A stretch of DNA of 64,000 bases, taken from assembly GCA_050084515.1 (NCBI GenBank), contig CM114272.1:11594001-11658000 (forward strand), read 5' to 3'. The DNA is from Blasia pusilla (taxonomy: Eukaryota; Marchantiophyta; Marchantiopsida; Blasiales). Below, in pieces: positions 25,830 through 39,700 of the stretch (positions within the stretch are counted from its first letter, which is position 1; each line of letters starts with the position of its first letter). The translations under genes were made by a program, and so were the position numbers. The notes under the pieces are model-generated. The model had not been told where the DNA came from and searched no databases. It saw only the letters and a list, made by a program, of their open reading frames with translations.

Positions 25830-27115
25830 GAACACTAATTCATTGGATAATCGTTGGGTTGTGCCCTACAATCCTATAATATTGCAACATGTTGACAATC
25901 CTCAAGATGTTTTGCAACTAAATAGAGAGACAACTTCGACCCAATGGTTTGCAACAATCCATCTGATTCCACTGCGTGACAATATCTAAATATAATTTTT
26001 CCTTCATATTATTATTGAAGCAACAAGACATGGATTCGTAGGGTAAAAAAATGGTTGTGGCCATCCCATTGGCGGCCTATACCCTACTCATCCAAGTAAA
26101 TACTAAAAAGTTGTTTTTATATATTTGCTTTTATATACCACCTTCTCCTCATCACACATGGCATATGCTCTGTGTCATGAGGAGAGAAGTTTGCAAAATT
26201 AAAGAGCACTCTTTAATAATAATGTAGATGAGCTAATTTATTTCACTTCTTCATAGGTGAAGGAGAATGTCATTGGTTGAGATTACTTCTCCATCATGTT
26301 CGAGCAACAATTATATGCAAATTTTTTAGAATTGTTCTTGAGGTATTATGTCCAACATTTGAGGAGGTTGTTATCCAATTGGCACCTATTGAGGATGATA
26401 GGGAGGTATTTTCTTGCTTTGGAAAAGCTTTTATTATGTGTATGGGTTCTTTACTTTGTCGTCTATTTGCATTTATTCTAGCTTACAATACACATGCTCA
26501 ACTTGCTATACTATGGAGTCAATTCTTGGTTCCACTAGTGGAAGATCTTTTATATGAACGACGCCAAGTAGACATTCGTCACTAACACTCCTTATATAAT
26601 TCGTTTTCTTCCTAATAATATCTCATATTAAACATTCGACACACTAAATATGATTTGGACGTTTTCGAAACTCTTCCATTGATTAAACCAAGAATTCCTA
26701 ATCTTCCCGATGAAGCTATCATCAGTGTTGCATTGTTGGAAGTCCATTAGTATTTATAAGATTAAGGAAAGAAACTCTCTGACTTTCTAGACATACCCTA
26801 AGCTAATTTCCAAAACCTTCATTCACGCTCATATTTAGAGGAACACGAATTATTATATGATATGGAAAAATTATTTGAGCGAGTGCAATTAAGAGAAGCG
26901 TGTCTGAACGAAGGATAACGCATTATTTGGGAGGCTATATTTGATGAGCTTATCAAGTATACTTGAATGCTTCACTATCTCCAAAACATTTTTTCATCAA
27001 TGGTTCACGTGGAACGGGAAGAACATTTTTATATAATCTCCGGCTTGCAAATACAAGAGGTATAATTTTGGTTATAGCATCATCTGATATAATTGGCCTA
27101 TAGTTAGACAGATTC
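25830..27115 (+). pseudogene. Helitron Rep/helicase remnant (PIF1-like), heavily decayed
   Basis: Plus-strand pieces in changing frames show hallmarks of plant Helitron proteins. DNRWVVPYNP is at 25,846-25,875. Next come 'IGGLYPTHPS' (~26,065), LRLLLHHVR and VLEVLCPTFEE (~26,280-26,370), and LFAFILAYN (~26,460), followed by LWSQF. A PIF1 Walker A-like segment, FINGSRGTGRT, is at 26,993-27,025, where a Lys is expected in place of the final Arg. Stops and frameshifts are common and no helicase motifs are seen after the P-loop. The element is a short fossil. It lies 640 bases upstream of the intact host gene. Confidence 0.75.
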
Positions 27116-27687
27116 TAAATGATGTAGAAGGCGAAAAAAACTTTTGTAGAGGGCCTAAATATTCATTCATCTATTTTTAAATTTGAGAAAATATCATAAA
27201 TAGTACGTGGATAAAAAATAAAACATATCCTAGATGGGTCGGGCCGTAAAGAATTGAAAAAGTACGTGAAACCACGCGCTCACAAAATGCACGAAGTAAG
27301 CAGAGAAGGGAGGAGAGGCGAAAGGATACACTTCCTCGGAGTGAGTGGACCTGTTGAAGAGGGACCGGAATAGAATGGGACGAACGCACCGGACGGGTCT
27401 GCAGGTTTGCTCCAGCGGCGGTGACTGGAGGGTTTGTTTGAAAGGCGGAATTCGCGCTTATTCTAGTGAAGTCTCACGGAACAAATCGTGTTGTGCGGGA
27501 TGCTCCTTACCGTGATTTCTTCGCTTGTTTGCGGTTCACGTAGTGATTGTGACGACGACGACGACTATGGCTTCGGAAACGCCTCTTTGTTTGAGATTCG
27601 GGAGTCAGCGCGGTTCGGAATCGTAGTAGTGGAAACCTTGGGAATTCTCAGGTGTGGCCGAATTCGCGAAGCGAGGATACATCCAGT

Positions 27688-27722
<35 letters not shown>

Positions 27723-27757
27723 TTGCAGATATTGAAAAATTACACACTTGTAGCGGC
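27116..27757 (+). promoter_or_regulatory. Upstream region / probable 5' UTR of the hydrolase-acyltransferase gene
   Basis: GC content rises after 27,270. A (GA)n run lies at about 27,690-27,719, 40 bases before the chosen ATG; GA/CT runs are common in plant 5' UTRs. No clear TATA box is assigned. Short frames here (for example 27,488-27,691) show no family. Confidence 0.4.
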
Positions 27758-30700
27758 ATGGCATCCATTACACGACTTACTTTGTGCCGGAGGTGTCCCT
27801 CGGTTGTACCAGTTTGGACTCCGGTATCGTGCTCGTCATCTACTTTTGGTCATTTTTCACAGCGTCACTATAGCTGCGTAATCTGCGGGTCACATAGACC
27901 CCCAGTACGAGCATCGACGTCGCGGGAGCCTCCGAATTACAGGAATTCTATTCAGTCAAATCCAAAGAGGAATGGAGCCGGCAACACGGTGAGGAACTCG
28001 GTCGCAAGGACGGTGTCAAACGAAGCAGTAGAAGCATCGACGCTCCTAGTAGAAGAAGAGCTAACGGATGCCATTGAAGAGTTCACCGAGGCCCCGTCTT
28101 GTCCTCTTCCAGATTTTTCAACAGGCGGTCAGCACATAACTCTCCTGAATCCGCTAAGACTGTCACCCGACTCTATGCGTGAGTCAAATGAATATCGGAG
28201 ACCTCTTCTTCTGTACGTGCCAGGAATGGATTGCACTGGGCAAGGCATTCGGTCTCAGCTGGTGCACCTCTTTGAAGCTGGGTCTGTTCCGCGAACTTTT
28301 CATAAATCCGCTCGCTCTCATTCTTTACATGGATTCTGGTCACTCTCCCATAAACAAATTCACCTCCAGCTAATCCGAGAAATGGATTTCAGTCTTAAAA
28401 TATCCGATGCATAATCTAGAAGCTAAATCCAAGTCTCGAATTGAATGCTAGTGAGCATGAATAAGTTGCGCAATCCACTAACTTAAATCTGAATTACTTC
28501 TTATGCTGCGACTGGAAATTCAAACATTTCCAGTCGCAGCATAAGTTTGATATACTTGGATCACTAGATTCAAAATATCAGAGATATTTATTCTGCTTCA
28601 AGAGCGTGATTACTACCAAACTGGAGATATTCTAATTTGGTTTTCAGAAGGTATGCACCCATATCTTCCAAACTGTCGAGGTATCTAAAGAGTTCCAGAA
28701 CGCCCTCCAGATGTCGTAAAATAGTAATTGCCAGAGATGTTACCAGTAAGGTTGGGCACAGATCATCCTCGGAGATAAGACATCAACATTGGCTAAAACG
28801 TCGCCGGAAAATCCTCTTTCCATTTTGATTTCATCACGAAATTTACAATTAAGGATTCAGTACTTCTGATTGACCTAGACTCCCATTCACTGGCTCTGCA
28901 TTAGTTAGCTTTGAACTGTCCCATATTCTAGGTATGCGTTTCATCATGATGATGTTTGAGGAGTTTGCCAGTTGCACGCCTGCACCTGATTTTACTGATA
29001 GTGATAAGAATTCTAAGCTATGTAAGCCTGGAATCTGAATGTACGCTTTTTCACAAGCCTCTATAAGATTTCGTATTTTGATAGACATTTCATACACGCG
29101 AAGGTCATACATTTTTTATTGGCTTGCCGGTGTGATTTCCATGATCCGTAGATGGCATTTCACTGTTCTGACCTACAAGAAAACTTCCTAATTAACGAGT
29201 TTCACTGGTAGGAAATAGTCAGATACGAATGGACGTTCATCGTGAACATTTCGACCTGTTTTACAGAAAATTTCTTTCGACACGCTCCAGTACTAATTTT
29301 GAGTGGTTCTTGTGGATGTAGTTTACTGCTCAGAAGTCTGGATCTTATTGCTCCTAAGAAAGGAAGCCAAATTGTGTATTGATAATGTGGCGTTGGCGTT
29401 TGTATATCTAAGTGTACTATTTCTTACGAAGCGGGATTTGGATGGACAGGTATGACATTCGATGTGTGTATATACCAAGCAATGAGAGATCATCCTGGCA
29501 ACAACTGGTGGATATGATTCTTCCACTAGTGATTGGGGAAATTCAAGGAGCCAATGGTGTAAATCGGCATCTAATAGTTTTGGGTGAATCCTTCGGGGGT
29601 CACCTGGCACTCCGATTAGCTCGAGCTGCTCCAGGCTTGGTTTCACGTCTTGTATTGGTACGTGGTTTCCACACCCCACATTGTTGACCTGTGAATCTCC
29701 TAACTAAAGAGATTACAGCGCAACTATTGACAGCAAAGGTGTTTCAATTTTGGCATGAGCTTGCAGTATGATGATTTCATGCTTAAATTGTCTCAAGGCA
29801 GGAGAGAGGATCTTCATAGCGATTCTCGAACATCCATTCCATAATCGGAGAGAGCAAGTTCTAAAACATGGGCATCCTTGCATCGCAAGGATGCCCATGC
29901 GATGCAATGGCAGAAGTACATACCTTCCATGTTTATCCACTTTACAACTTTACAACTCCATTAAATCATATCCTAGATTCATACTAATGTTCTTGTGTGC
30001 ACACAGTAAGAATTCTTACACACAGTAAGAATTCTTACAGTTGCTCCACCACATCTCCTGGAGGCTCCGACGTCTCTAAACTCTACTCTGTCTCTTCTAA
30101 CCCTGAACCTTACTCTTCAGTTTTATGAGAGCGCTGCTGGCGGGTGTTCATAGCAAAGCTCCAATGTTAGCAGAAATTTGTATGGATGCTAGAGGAGGTC
30201 CAAGCTTACTGAAACAAACTTCCATGCACTTACAGAGTCTACTCTAATCTAACAAGTGTGAAAGGAATCTTCCTTTTCAAGAAGGGTTTCACTTCTTTTG
30301 GAGAAGGTGTACCCAAAAAAATTAACCCTCCTCCTTGTATTATAGTATAGATAGATGAAGCTTTATCTGGGAGTGGATTAATTAAACATGTCCTTGTATT
30401 TTACAGGTCTTCCATATATGAAGATCTGATCTGATTATTTTTCTGATAATGCAGAGGTGTATGCTTTTCTGAGAATAGAGAGGTGTCTACCATACTCAAA
30501 AATTGACATGTCCTGATGCGAAGCCTGTGCATAGCATGGGTATCCTTACTGGTGTGACATAGGCTTACTGGGGCGATGATTTCTTTAAATTGTGGTTCTC
30601 TTGGCAGAAAAGAGGTTGACAGATGTGAAAGTCCCAGAAAGTTTGTTATACGCTTCGGATCAATCTTTTTTTGGTCAAGAAATTCATTGCGGTCTACTAA

Positions 30701-33700
30701 ACCTTCATTTGAAGGGCATTATGTGGTGTTACATATCATGTTATAGAATCAATTACCATCTGTTGCAGGTCTATTTCTGGGAACCTTTGAAGGTTTTGGA
30801 GTTTTCCAGCTTTGCCATCAATCAAGAGTAGAAACTGATAGTATTTGTTGGTTGGTGCAGGTAAACCCTGCAACTAATTTCGTAAACAGTAACTTAATAG
30901 GGAGCTTATGTGCACAGACAGGTCTCCTTGCGTTTTTTCCAGAACAGCTTTATGAAGTTGCTCAGGTTCCCTCCTCCTCCATGGAAATTTTTGTTGATAT
31001 TGGAAGGGCTCAGATTCTTTATTTGCAACAACATATGTATATGTGGTCCTACTCTTGTGCCATGACTATTTTACAATTTCTGGTTCTTTCCTGTTGTGGT
31101 CTCTAACCTCTGAGAATATGATTGACCAGCAGAAGTATCTCCTTGTACAAAGTCAGAGCTAGCATCAGCTAGACCATCCATGATTTCAGCTTGTACACAA
31201 TCAGCAAATCAGTTCCTATCTCTATTGCCAAAGCAGAGCCCGACCATGATGTGACTCTTCTTACTATCTAAGAGATACTAAGAAGGATTCTACTCAGCCA
31301 CACCTTGCACTCACACTACAGGTCCTCACATGTCACCAGCTCAGAGATCAGACATGGCTCACCATTGAGCACAAACAATCTCCATCAGCATACTAGACAA
31401 AACAACCTGCCTTCCAGTGAGGCTCTAGCAAGCACAGCAATTAGTCTCAATCTCCTCTTCCTACTCTCTGATCACTCTGCAGCAGGACCAAGAGCCTCAG
31501 GAGTCCTCACCAAAACTGTGCATGCTGTAGAATTGGCTTCTGCTCTCTAAACAGAGACATTATATACATCAGGGTGAGCACTTCTGGCCCTTAGATCTTC
31601 TTGAACAGATCCATACCCTAAATAACAGATGGTGGCTAACCCTAACTCGAGAATTGCCCTAATTCAAGGTTACCCTAAAAGATAGAGGAACACTAAGTTA
31701 TCTCTAGATAACTAAATTAGTATCCAACTAAGTTAGTATCTGACTAATTATTTTTAGAGCATGACTAAACTAGATATTAACAAATTTCAACACTCCCTCT
31801 TAATGAGAGTTTAGAGTAATGCCCATCATAGATATACACTTTCTATGTTTGTTCTATACACATCAGCTGCCATATTCTCTGTTGGACAGTAAACCAAGGA
31901 GATTTCTCTTCCTATCATTTCTCTTACAAAGTGATGTTTGATGTCTATGTGTTTTGTTCTAGGATGATGAACAGGATTTTTGCTTAATGCAGTACTTCCT
32001 TTGTTGTCAACCTGTAGGGATGTAGGAGTCATCTGTTCATATCCAAGATCATTCAATAAGCTCCTTAACCAGATCGCCTCCTGAGCAGCAAGAGAAAGCG
32101 CCATGTACTCTGCCTCAGTTGTAGAGAGTGCAACAGTTCTTTGTTTCTTACTGCACCAGCTGATCACCCCTCCACTTAACAAGAAGACATATCCACTTGT
32201 TGATCTTCTTTCATCAGTATCATCTCCCCAACTTGCATCTGAAAACCCTTCCAAGATTGGTCCATTTTCTTGATGCCTGTATTCCAAGTATGTTCTTGTT
32301 GTGCCACGCAAATATCTGAGTACTCTCTTCAGACATTTCCAATGTTCTATTGTAGGTTTGCTGGTGTACCTGGCTAAGACACCAACTGGGTATGCTAAGT
32401 CTGCTCTGGTACAGACCATAGCAAACATCAATGACCCTACAGCACTTTGATATAGTGCTTGCAAATTGTCAACCTTTTCAGTTGAAATTCCCATATCTTT
32501 GCTGAGTTTGCAGCCAGGATCTAGCGGTGTTGATACAGGCTTACAATCTTGCATGTTGTACCTGATCAAGATACTCTCTATATACTTTTCTTGACTCAAT
32601 CGTATCCAGCTTTCTTCCCGATTTCTCTCAATCTGAATCCCCAATAGCCACTTTGCTGGACCCAGATCAACCATCTCAAAGTTGCGACAGAGGTCTTTCT
32701 TCACTCTCTTTACAGTGTCTAAGCTCCCTCCTAGCATCAGAAGATCATCAACATACAATGCTATGTACATAGTGGAGTCTAAGGAGTACACTCCTTGATC
32801 TGCATTGCTACGTTGGAATCCTTTCCTGATCAGGTAAGCATCCATCTTCTCATACCAGCATCTAGGTGCTTGCTTTAGGCCATAAAGGGCTTTCTTCAAG
32901 AGACACACCTTGCCTGGATGAGTATAACCATCTGGTACCTCCATGTAGATCTCCTCTTTCAGTTCTCCATTTAAGAATGCAGTCTTCACATCCATCTGTT
33001 CCACCTCCCAATTATGTTGAGCTGCTAATGCCAAGAGAACTCTAATGGATCCATACCTTGCAACAGGAGCAAAGGTCTCCTGATAGTCTAAACCAGCCTC
33101 CTGATTGAAGCCTTTTGCAACCAGACGTGCCTTGTACTTCAAGATCTCATTCTTTGGTCCCCTTTTTATTCTGAAGACCCATTTGCAACCAATGGTCTTT
33201 CTACCAGGTGGCAAATCTACAAACTCCCATGTCTCATTTTTCTCTAATGAGACCTTTTCTTCTGCCACAGCCTGCTCCCACTGTTTCGAATCATTCCTGC
33301 TCATAGCCTCACTCAAAGAGTTGGGCTCTACAACTCCTTCTTCAATAGAATGAGCTTCGTTTATCCCCAACCTTTCTACAGGTTTGGAAATTCTTCCAGA
33401 TCTCCTTTGCTCTGAGATCTCCTTGATCACTCCCTCTGTGGACTCATGTGCCTCTAGAACTTGCTTGGCTGCACTTCTCCTTTGGTACACCTTCATAGGC
33501 TGATCATTTTCAACATGATCTTCCTCTCTTACACCTTGGGTGCAAGTATCTAATCCTCCACTACATTCTGCAAGTGTATCCTTTGATACTTCCTCCTTAT
33601 CAGCATCTTGATGTGAGTTCGACACTACAGGGATGTTTACAGGAGTGACAACAGAAGTGATTACTGGCATCACTCTGGTGACCATTGACTCTTTGTGCTC

Positions 33701-36700
33701 AGAGTCTTTCCAAAAACTCTTCTCATCAAAAGTCACATCATTGCTTCGAATTGCCTTGCAGGTTCTAGGATTATACAACATGTATCCTTTCAGCCCTTCT
33801 TCATACCCAACAAATATGTACTTGTCAGCCTTTGCATCTAGTTTCCTCCTTTGTGTATCAGGGGTGAGGGCATAGCCAACACAACCAAACACTTTCAATC
33901 TAGAAATGTCAGGTTTCTTACCAGACCAGCACTCTTCTGGAGTTACATTCTTCAAGGCCGCTGTGGGACTGATGTTCCTCAGATAATTCGTTGTCATGAT
34001 AGCTGCTCCCCAGAATTCTTGACCAAGCTTGGCATGTTGCAACATGCTCAAGGCTTTCTCTTGCAAGGTTCTCTTCAGCCTTTCAGCTACTCCATTTTGG
34101 TGTGGGCTGTCACGTGCCGTAACATCTTTTAATATCCCCTTGGCTGAGAGATATGCTTGAAAGTCTTTACTTGCATATTCTCCTCCTCCATCAGACCTAA
34201 GTCTCTTCACTCTTCGTTCAACTTGCCTCTCTGTCATGTTGACAAAGATAACAAATTTCTCTAGAACTTGAGCCTTGCTGCTTATCAGGTACACAAAGCT
34301 CTTTCTACTCTTGTCGTCCACAAATGACACAAAATAGCGTGCTCCTCCTAGTGACTTTACAGGCATTGGTCCACACACATCAGAGTGAATCAGGTCCAAT
34401 AATCTTTCAGACCTGTTAAGTGACCTTCTGGGAGCGGGTGACTTGTGAGCTTTCCCTTGCACACAAGCCTCACAGAACTCAAGCTTCTGTGACTTCTCAA
34501 TCTCCACACCACATGACATTCCTTGCAGAGCTCGAATGCTGTGTTCCGATAGGTGTCCCAATCTGCAATGCCACAGATTCAGCAAGCTCCTATTCTCAGT
34601 GAGATTTACCTGCTCCTCTGGATCACATTCCAGCAGTTTGAACAAATTTCCTTGTACCACTCCTCGGCACAAGACTTTCCCATTTCTTTCAAGTGTGCAA
34701 GTCTGGTTTGAGTTCCAGAAGTGCACATCAATTCCTGCCTCCAATAATTTCTTAACTGACAACAGATTTTTTATGTAATCTGCAACATATAACACTCCAT
34801 GCAGCTGCCATTTCATCAATTTGCTTTCATCAGCACTGAAGAAAATAGAAACGGAGCCAACCCCTCCCACAGGACTTAACAATCCAGAAGCACTTCTCAC
34901 GTGATGATTACTTGTTGGTTTTAGGTCTGAGAACAACTCCTCTTGATAACAGACATGTGATGTTGCACCGGAGTCCACCCACCATCCACTGCTCCTCTTG
35001 AGATCTTTCTCACACGAGGCCATCATGAAAGAACAGCAACTTTCATCAGATGTGTATTCAGTAGTCATCACTCCAGCAACCTTTGCCTTATCCTTCTCCC
35101 TGTAGGAGGTACTTTGCTTCTCCATCAACTTCTCTTGATTCTTGACTGCAGATCCACTCCTTTTAACTTTCTCTCCCCTTTTCAACTTCTTTGGACAATT
35201 AAGAGCAAGATGTCCCTTCTCTGCACAAATGTAACAAGTTCTGGTCTCTTTCCACTTCCTATCCCTGTTGAGCATGACTGTTTCTTCCACAATCACCTCT
35301 CGCTTCTGATCATATCTCAGGAGCTTGTTGGTCACAGATTCCCATGTAAGCAAATCTGCCTCCCAGGTTTCAAAGATTGTAACCATTGTTTCAAATCGAG
35401 GAGGTAAGGAGGATAGCAACAGGGTTACCTTCCATATAGGAATCAGTTCCTGTCCAACTGCTTTCACTTGTGCAAAAGTTGACTCCATTTTGGCAATGTG
35501 AGCTGCAACTCTATCTGTGTCAGCCATCCTTGTCGAGCTCAATGTCTTCCATCTTTGCATAGCTAGAGTCAAAGCTGACTCCTTGTTCAAACTCTTCAGC
35601 TTGGACCAGATCTCCCAAGCATTGCTTATACCATCCACCAACTCCCTCATAGAGGAGTTCAGGGTCTGTTTGAGTAAGATAGCTGCCAACTGATTTTGCT
35701 GTCTCCAAGCGAAGTTTACCACAAGCTCTTCTAGATTGTGAGGTTTCATCTCAACATACACCCACAACCCTTTCAGCATTAGAATGTCCATCATGGTTCT
35801 GGACCATTCTCTATAGTTCCCACCATCTAACTTCTCTACACTGCTGAAATCACTAAGGAGAAAGGTTTGGGGTGGGCCCATAACCTGAGAATATGATTGA
35901 CCAGCAGAAGTATCTCCTTGTACAAAGTCAGAGCTAGCATCAGCTAGACCATCCATGATTTCAGCTTGTACACAATCAGCAAATCAGTTCCTATCTCTAT
36001 TGCCAAAGCAGAGCCCGACCATGATGTGACTCTTCTTACTATCTAAGAGATACTAAGAAGGATTCTACTCAGCCACACCTTGCACTCACACTACAGGTCC
36101 TCACATGTCACCAGCTCAGAGATCAGACATGGCTCACCATTGAGCACAAACAATCTCCATCAGCATACTAGACAAAACAACCTGCCTTCCAGTGAGGCTC
36201 TAGCAAGCACAGCAATTAGTCTCAATCTCCTCTTCCTACTCTCTGATCACTCTGCAGCAGGACCAAGAGCCTCAGGAGTCCTCACCAAAACTGTGCATGC
36301 TGTAGAATTGGCTTCTGCTCTCTAAACAGAGACATTATATACATCAGGGTGAGCACTTCTGGCCCTTAGATCTTCTTGAACAGATCCATACCCTAAATAA
36401 CAGATGGTGGCTAACCCTAACTCGAGAATTGCCCTAATTCAAGGTTACCCTAAAAGATAGAGGAACACTAAGTTATCTCTAGATAACTAAATTAGTATCC
36501 AACTAAGTTAGTATCTGACTAATTATTTTTAGAGCATGACTAAACTAGATATTAACAAATTTCAACAACCTCAAATACCGGCGTTGTCGGCCAAATTTCT
36601 TTTCATATTTCATAAGATGAACGTCCAAACGAACTGAACTGTAAATGCAGTAAAGTTGCTCATATTTTCTATTTGATCTTACAGTACGGTTTGTATGATA

Positions 36701-39700
36701 ACACAATACAGGACATCTTACTGCCCTTGATGGTGAAACGCAATCGGGTATCAAGATCTGGGACCAACGATTTCCTTTCTCCTGTGGACTTTGTACCAGC
36801 TGCATGTGCTGCCTGGCGTTTGGCTATGCTTAATGACAACACAGGTCTTAGTGATGAGGATTTGAGTTTGATTACTATGCCTACCCTTCTGGTATGTGAA
36901 CCTGTCCCTCGCTGTTGTGACACTTCCAAGATTAAATCTAGCCGTCCATGTCACATTCGTATCTATACTGTCAAGGCAACACGAGTCTTCCAGCTAGACG
37001 AAAGATCTCTCTTTCTCCTTGGGTTGAAGCCTTCTATTGAATAAGACCGATATTTCCTCTTTCCTGTTTGAGACATTTATTTCTAGTAGGTTAAGACTAT
37101 TTAGTAAAATCTTTATCAGTGCATCGCACAGGTATGCATGTAGTACTCAAACAAGACCCCCATGCTTCCTCGTCTTGCCTGTCTTTTTTTTTTCCCCATC
37201 ATTCACCTTCTCTGTCGAGCTTCATTGTTCAATGAGTTGAATTGCTCTATAAAAAAAATCTTATAAAAGTCCGGATATTTTGCAGATGGTATCGGCAAAG
37301 GACAGAATCTTATCATCAATGACAGAGGGTGCACGGCTACAGTGTCTATTGCCCAATGCCAAGCGGGTGGTTCTTCCTGAAAGGTTTCCTCTGGCATAGA
37401 AAGTAGAGGAATGTGCAGATCATTGAATTTTAGTTCTTAATCCTTGCACATTTCTTCTCCAAAATGACCTGTCTTATACTCTCACTTCTTGATCAGCATC
37501 CACGTCATGTGGTGCTGGGCTTTGTTAAGCTGAGAAATTTACTTTAAAGGAAGTCTGGCTCACATCAAAATCGAATCTGCTACCTGGGATTTGATGCTGA
37601 AAATCTTAGTGTGTTTCACGTTATGCAGCGGACATACAGCTCTACTTGAAGATTCAATAAATCTCGCAGACATCATGGTTGCCAATGGGTTTACTCATCC
37701 ATTTCAGTCAAAGTCGCTTAATCCTTCGTCGTCCAACATATCAGCTCCAAACCCCGTAGTGAAGAGACAGGACGCAGTTGCAGATGATGTTATGGACGAG
37801 ATGGGACGTATCCTGGAACCATGGAGGGTAAAATTGATTATTTCCTCGTTTTGAAAAGAATTTGTGGATTCTGCATCATGCCTCGTTTCATGTGTACTAA
37901 AACTTTGCTATTTTTAAGGTTAGGCTAGTATTTTGTCACTGTTTATATCTGAATCCTGTGGCTTGGCATGTGAGCAAAGCAAGGTCCAGGCATCCTGGTG
38001 TGATGTATTTGACCAAGGTGCGCAAAATTGTTGTATGTATTGTCTATTTTCAGATTCTGACTTCACCTTACATAAGTGGAGCAGCAAACTTGCCACCGCC
38101 TGTCTCTGAGGTTGGCAGCCATTTACCTGAAACATGCCTAATTCTTCAGTGTTACTTAATGCTGAACTGAGCATTGAGGCTGGTATATTATTGATGCTAA
38201 CGACCATTCCTGATTTGCCTCCTTTCTTGGAACGATATTGCCCACACATGTTTGACATTTTAATAACGTCGTCAACTAAAGTCCCTGTTTGTTTGTCTCT
38301 GGAGTGGAGACACTAGATGCTAGAGCTATCAAGTTTTCAAAGGTTAAGATGTCAGGTATTTTACTCTCAGAGTCTTGCAATATATTGTAGACCAGATGCT
38401 CCTGTGCTTATGTCTCGATCAATTGGTTGAACCATGGTGTTGACAGGAGATTGGTGAGTCAGATGTGAAGCATTATTACAGACAATCACGAAAGCTTATC
38501 ATAGAGTATTCTGATTTGTTTTCTTGAGCATGCAATTTGTTTGGAGGTACCAGACAGCCAGAGAATAAGAGGTGAGTTCAAGTCGCTTCTGTTTCATGTT
38601 GGTCACAACTTTAAGACTGGGATTTGTATTTGACAGCCCAGGAGACCGCTGCTCTTCGTTGGAAACCACACCATGTTTGGAATCTATGATTCCCCAGTTC
38701 TTGTTTATGAGGTGGGTTGAGAAGATTCTTATGGAAGATTATCCACAGTAGACTTGAGAATTGCTCTCCAAAAACGTTTAGGTAACAAATTCATTTGACA
38801 GTAAATTGTTGTTTTGAGGCTAAGATGATCGGTATCTGCAGCTGTATCTCCGAGGTTTCCGTTGCCGAGGATTGGCTCACCCAGGACACTGGGTCACGGC
38901 TGCTGGTGCGGTGTTTGAGAGGTAAGGTCAATTCTCATATTTGGAATTAATTGTCCTATTGATAGTAATCTTATGAGGTTTTTCCCTTTTGAAATTAGTA
39001 TCTTAGTAGATTTTAGCTTTTTTAGAGTCAATCTACTGTTTTTGGAAATTTCTGCAACACAGGCATACAAATCAAATGATGGCACTCAAAATTCCAATGA
39101 TTCAAATCCTCATTCCTTCAGTCTTACACTCAAGTAGAGTGAAAACATAAATCCGAGCATTGTTCATTTAAACTTGGATAAACAGCAAATGCAGACCCAA
39201 TTGTTGTTGCAACATGTTTCTGCAGGTATGGAAATGTGAAGGCATCAAAATTTGCTGCTTACAGGCTCCTGAAGGTTTGAAGCTCACCATCAAGTACTAA
39301 ATCTAGGCTGTTTGTGTGCCAATTAACTATACTTTGGCATGTAGAGGAAAAAAGTAAATTTTAAAATTTGCTCGGGGGGTCTGTAAAGGGCGTATGTCTT
39401 TTGTGTGCCTTTTGATTGTACTTAATTTGCAGGTAAAGTAAAATGGTACAAGCCAAACGCTTTGGGGACCTGTTGTGGTGGTGGTGTAAAAGTTTGGATT
39501 TTGTAGGAGGGAGAAAACGTGCTGCTTTTTCCTGGAGGAGCAAGAGAAGTATGCAAGCGCAAAGTGAGTCTCCTTCCTTACCATATCGTCTTCCGAGTCA
39601 GCAATTTCTGAAGAGAAATAGAACTACAATGGCAACCGAGTAATTTACTCTACGTTTGGGGTGCAGACGTACGCAGTGAATTCGGAGCTTGAACAAAGAC

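Larger units (their letters stand above)
31111..36567 (-). mobile_element. Young Ty1/copia retrotransposon inserted in intron 3
   Basis: A full 5,457-bp element on the minus strand with two 682-bp LTRs (31,111-31,792 and 35,886-36,567) identical by eye, beginning TGTTGAAATTT and ending ATTCTCA on its own strand. The duplication ACCTC flanks it at 31,106-31,110 and 36,568-36,572. A polypurine tract (AAGAGGGAG, 31,793-31,801) precedes the 3' LTR, and an unusual primer site (35,871-35,885) follows the 5' LTR. A TATATAAT box lies on its strand in each LTR (for example at 31,558-31,567). Identical LTRs mean insertion was recent relative to mutation. It lies antisense to the host gene. Confidence 0.97.

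Noticed and set aside
31305-31550. 81-codon frame repeated at 36,080-36,325
   Set aside because: It lies antisense in the two copia LTRs; duplication is explained by the LTRs.
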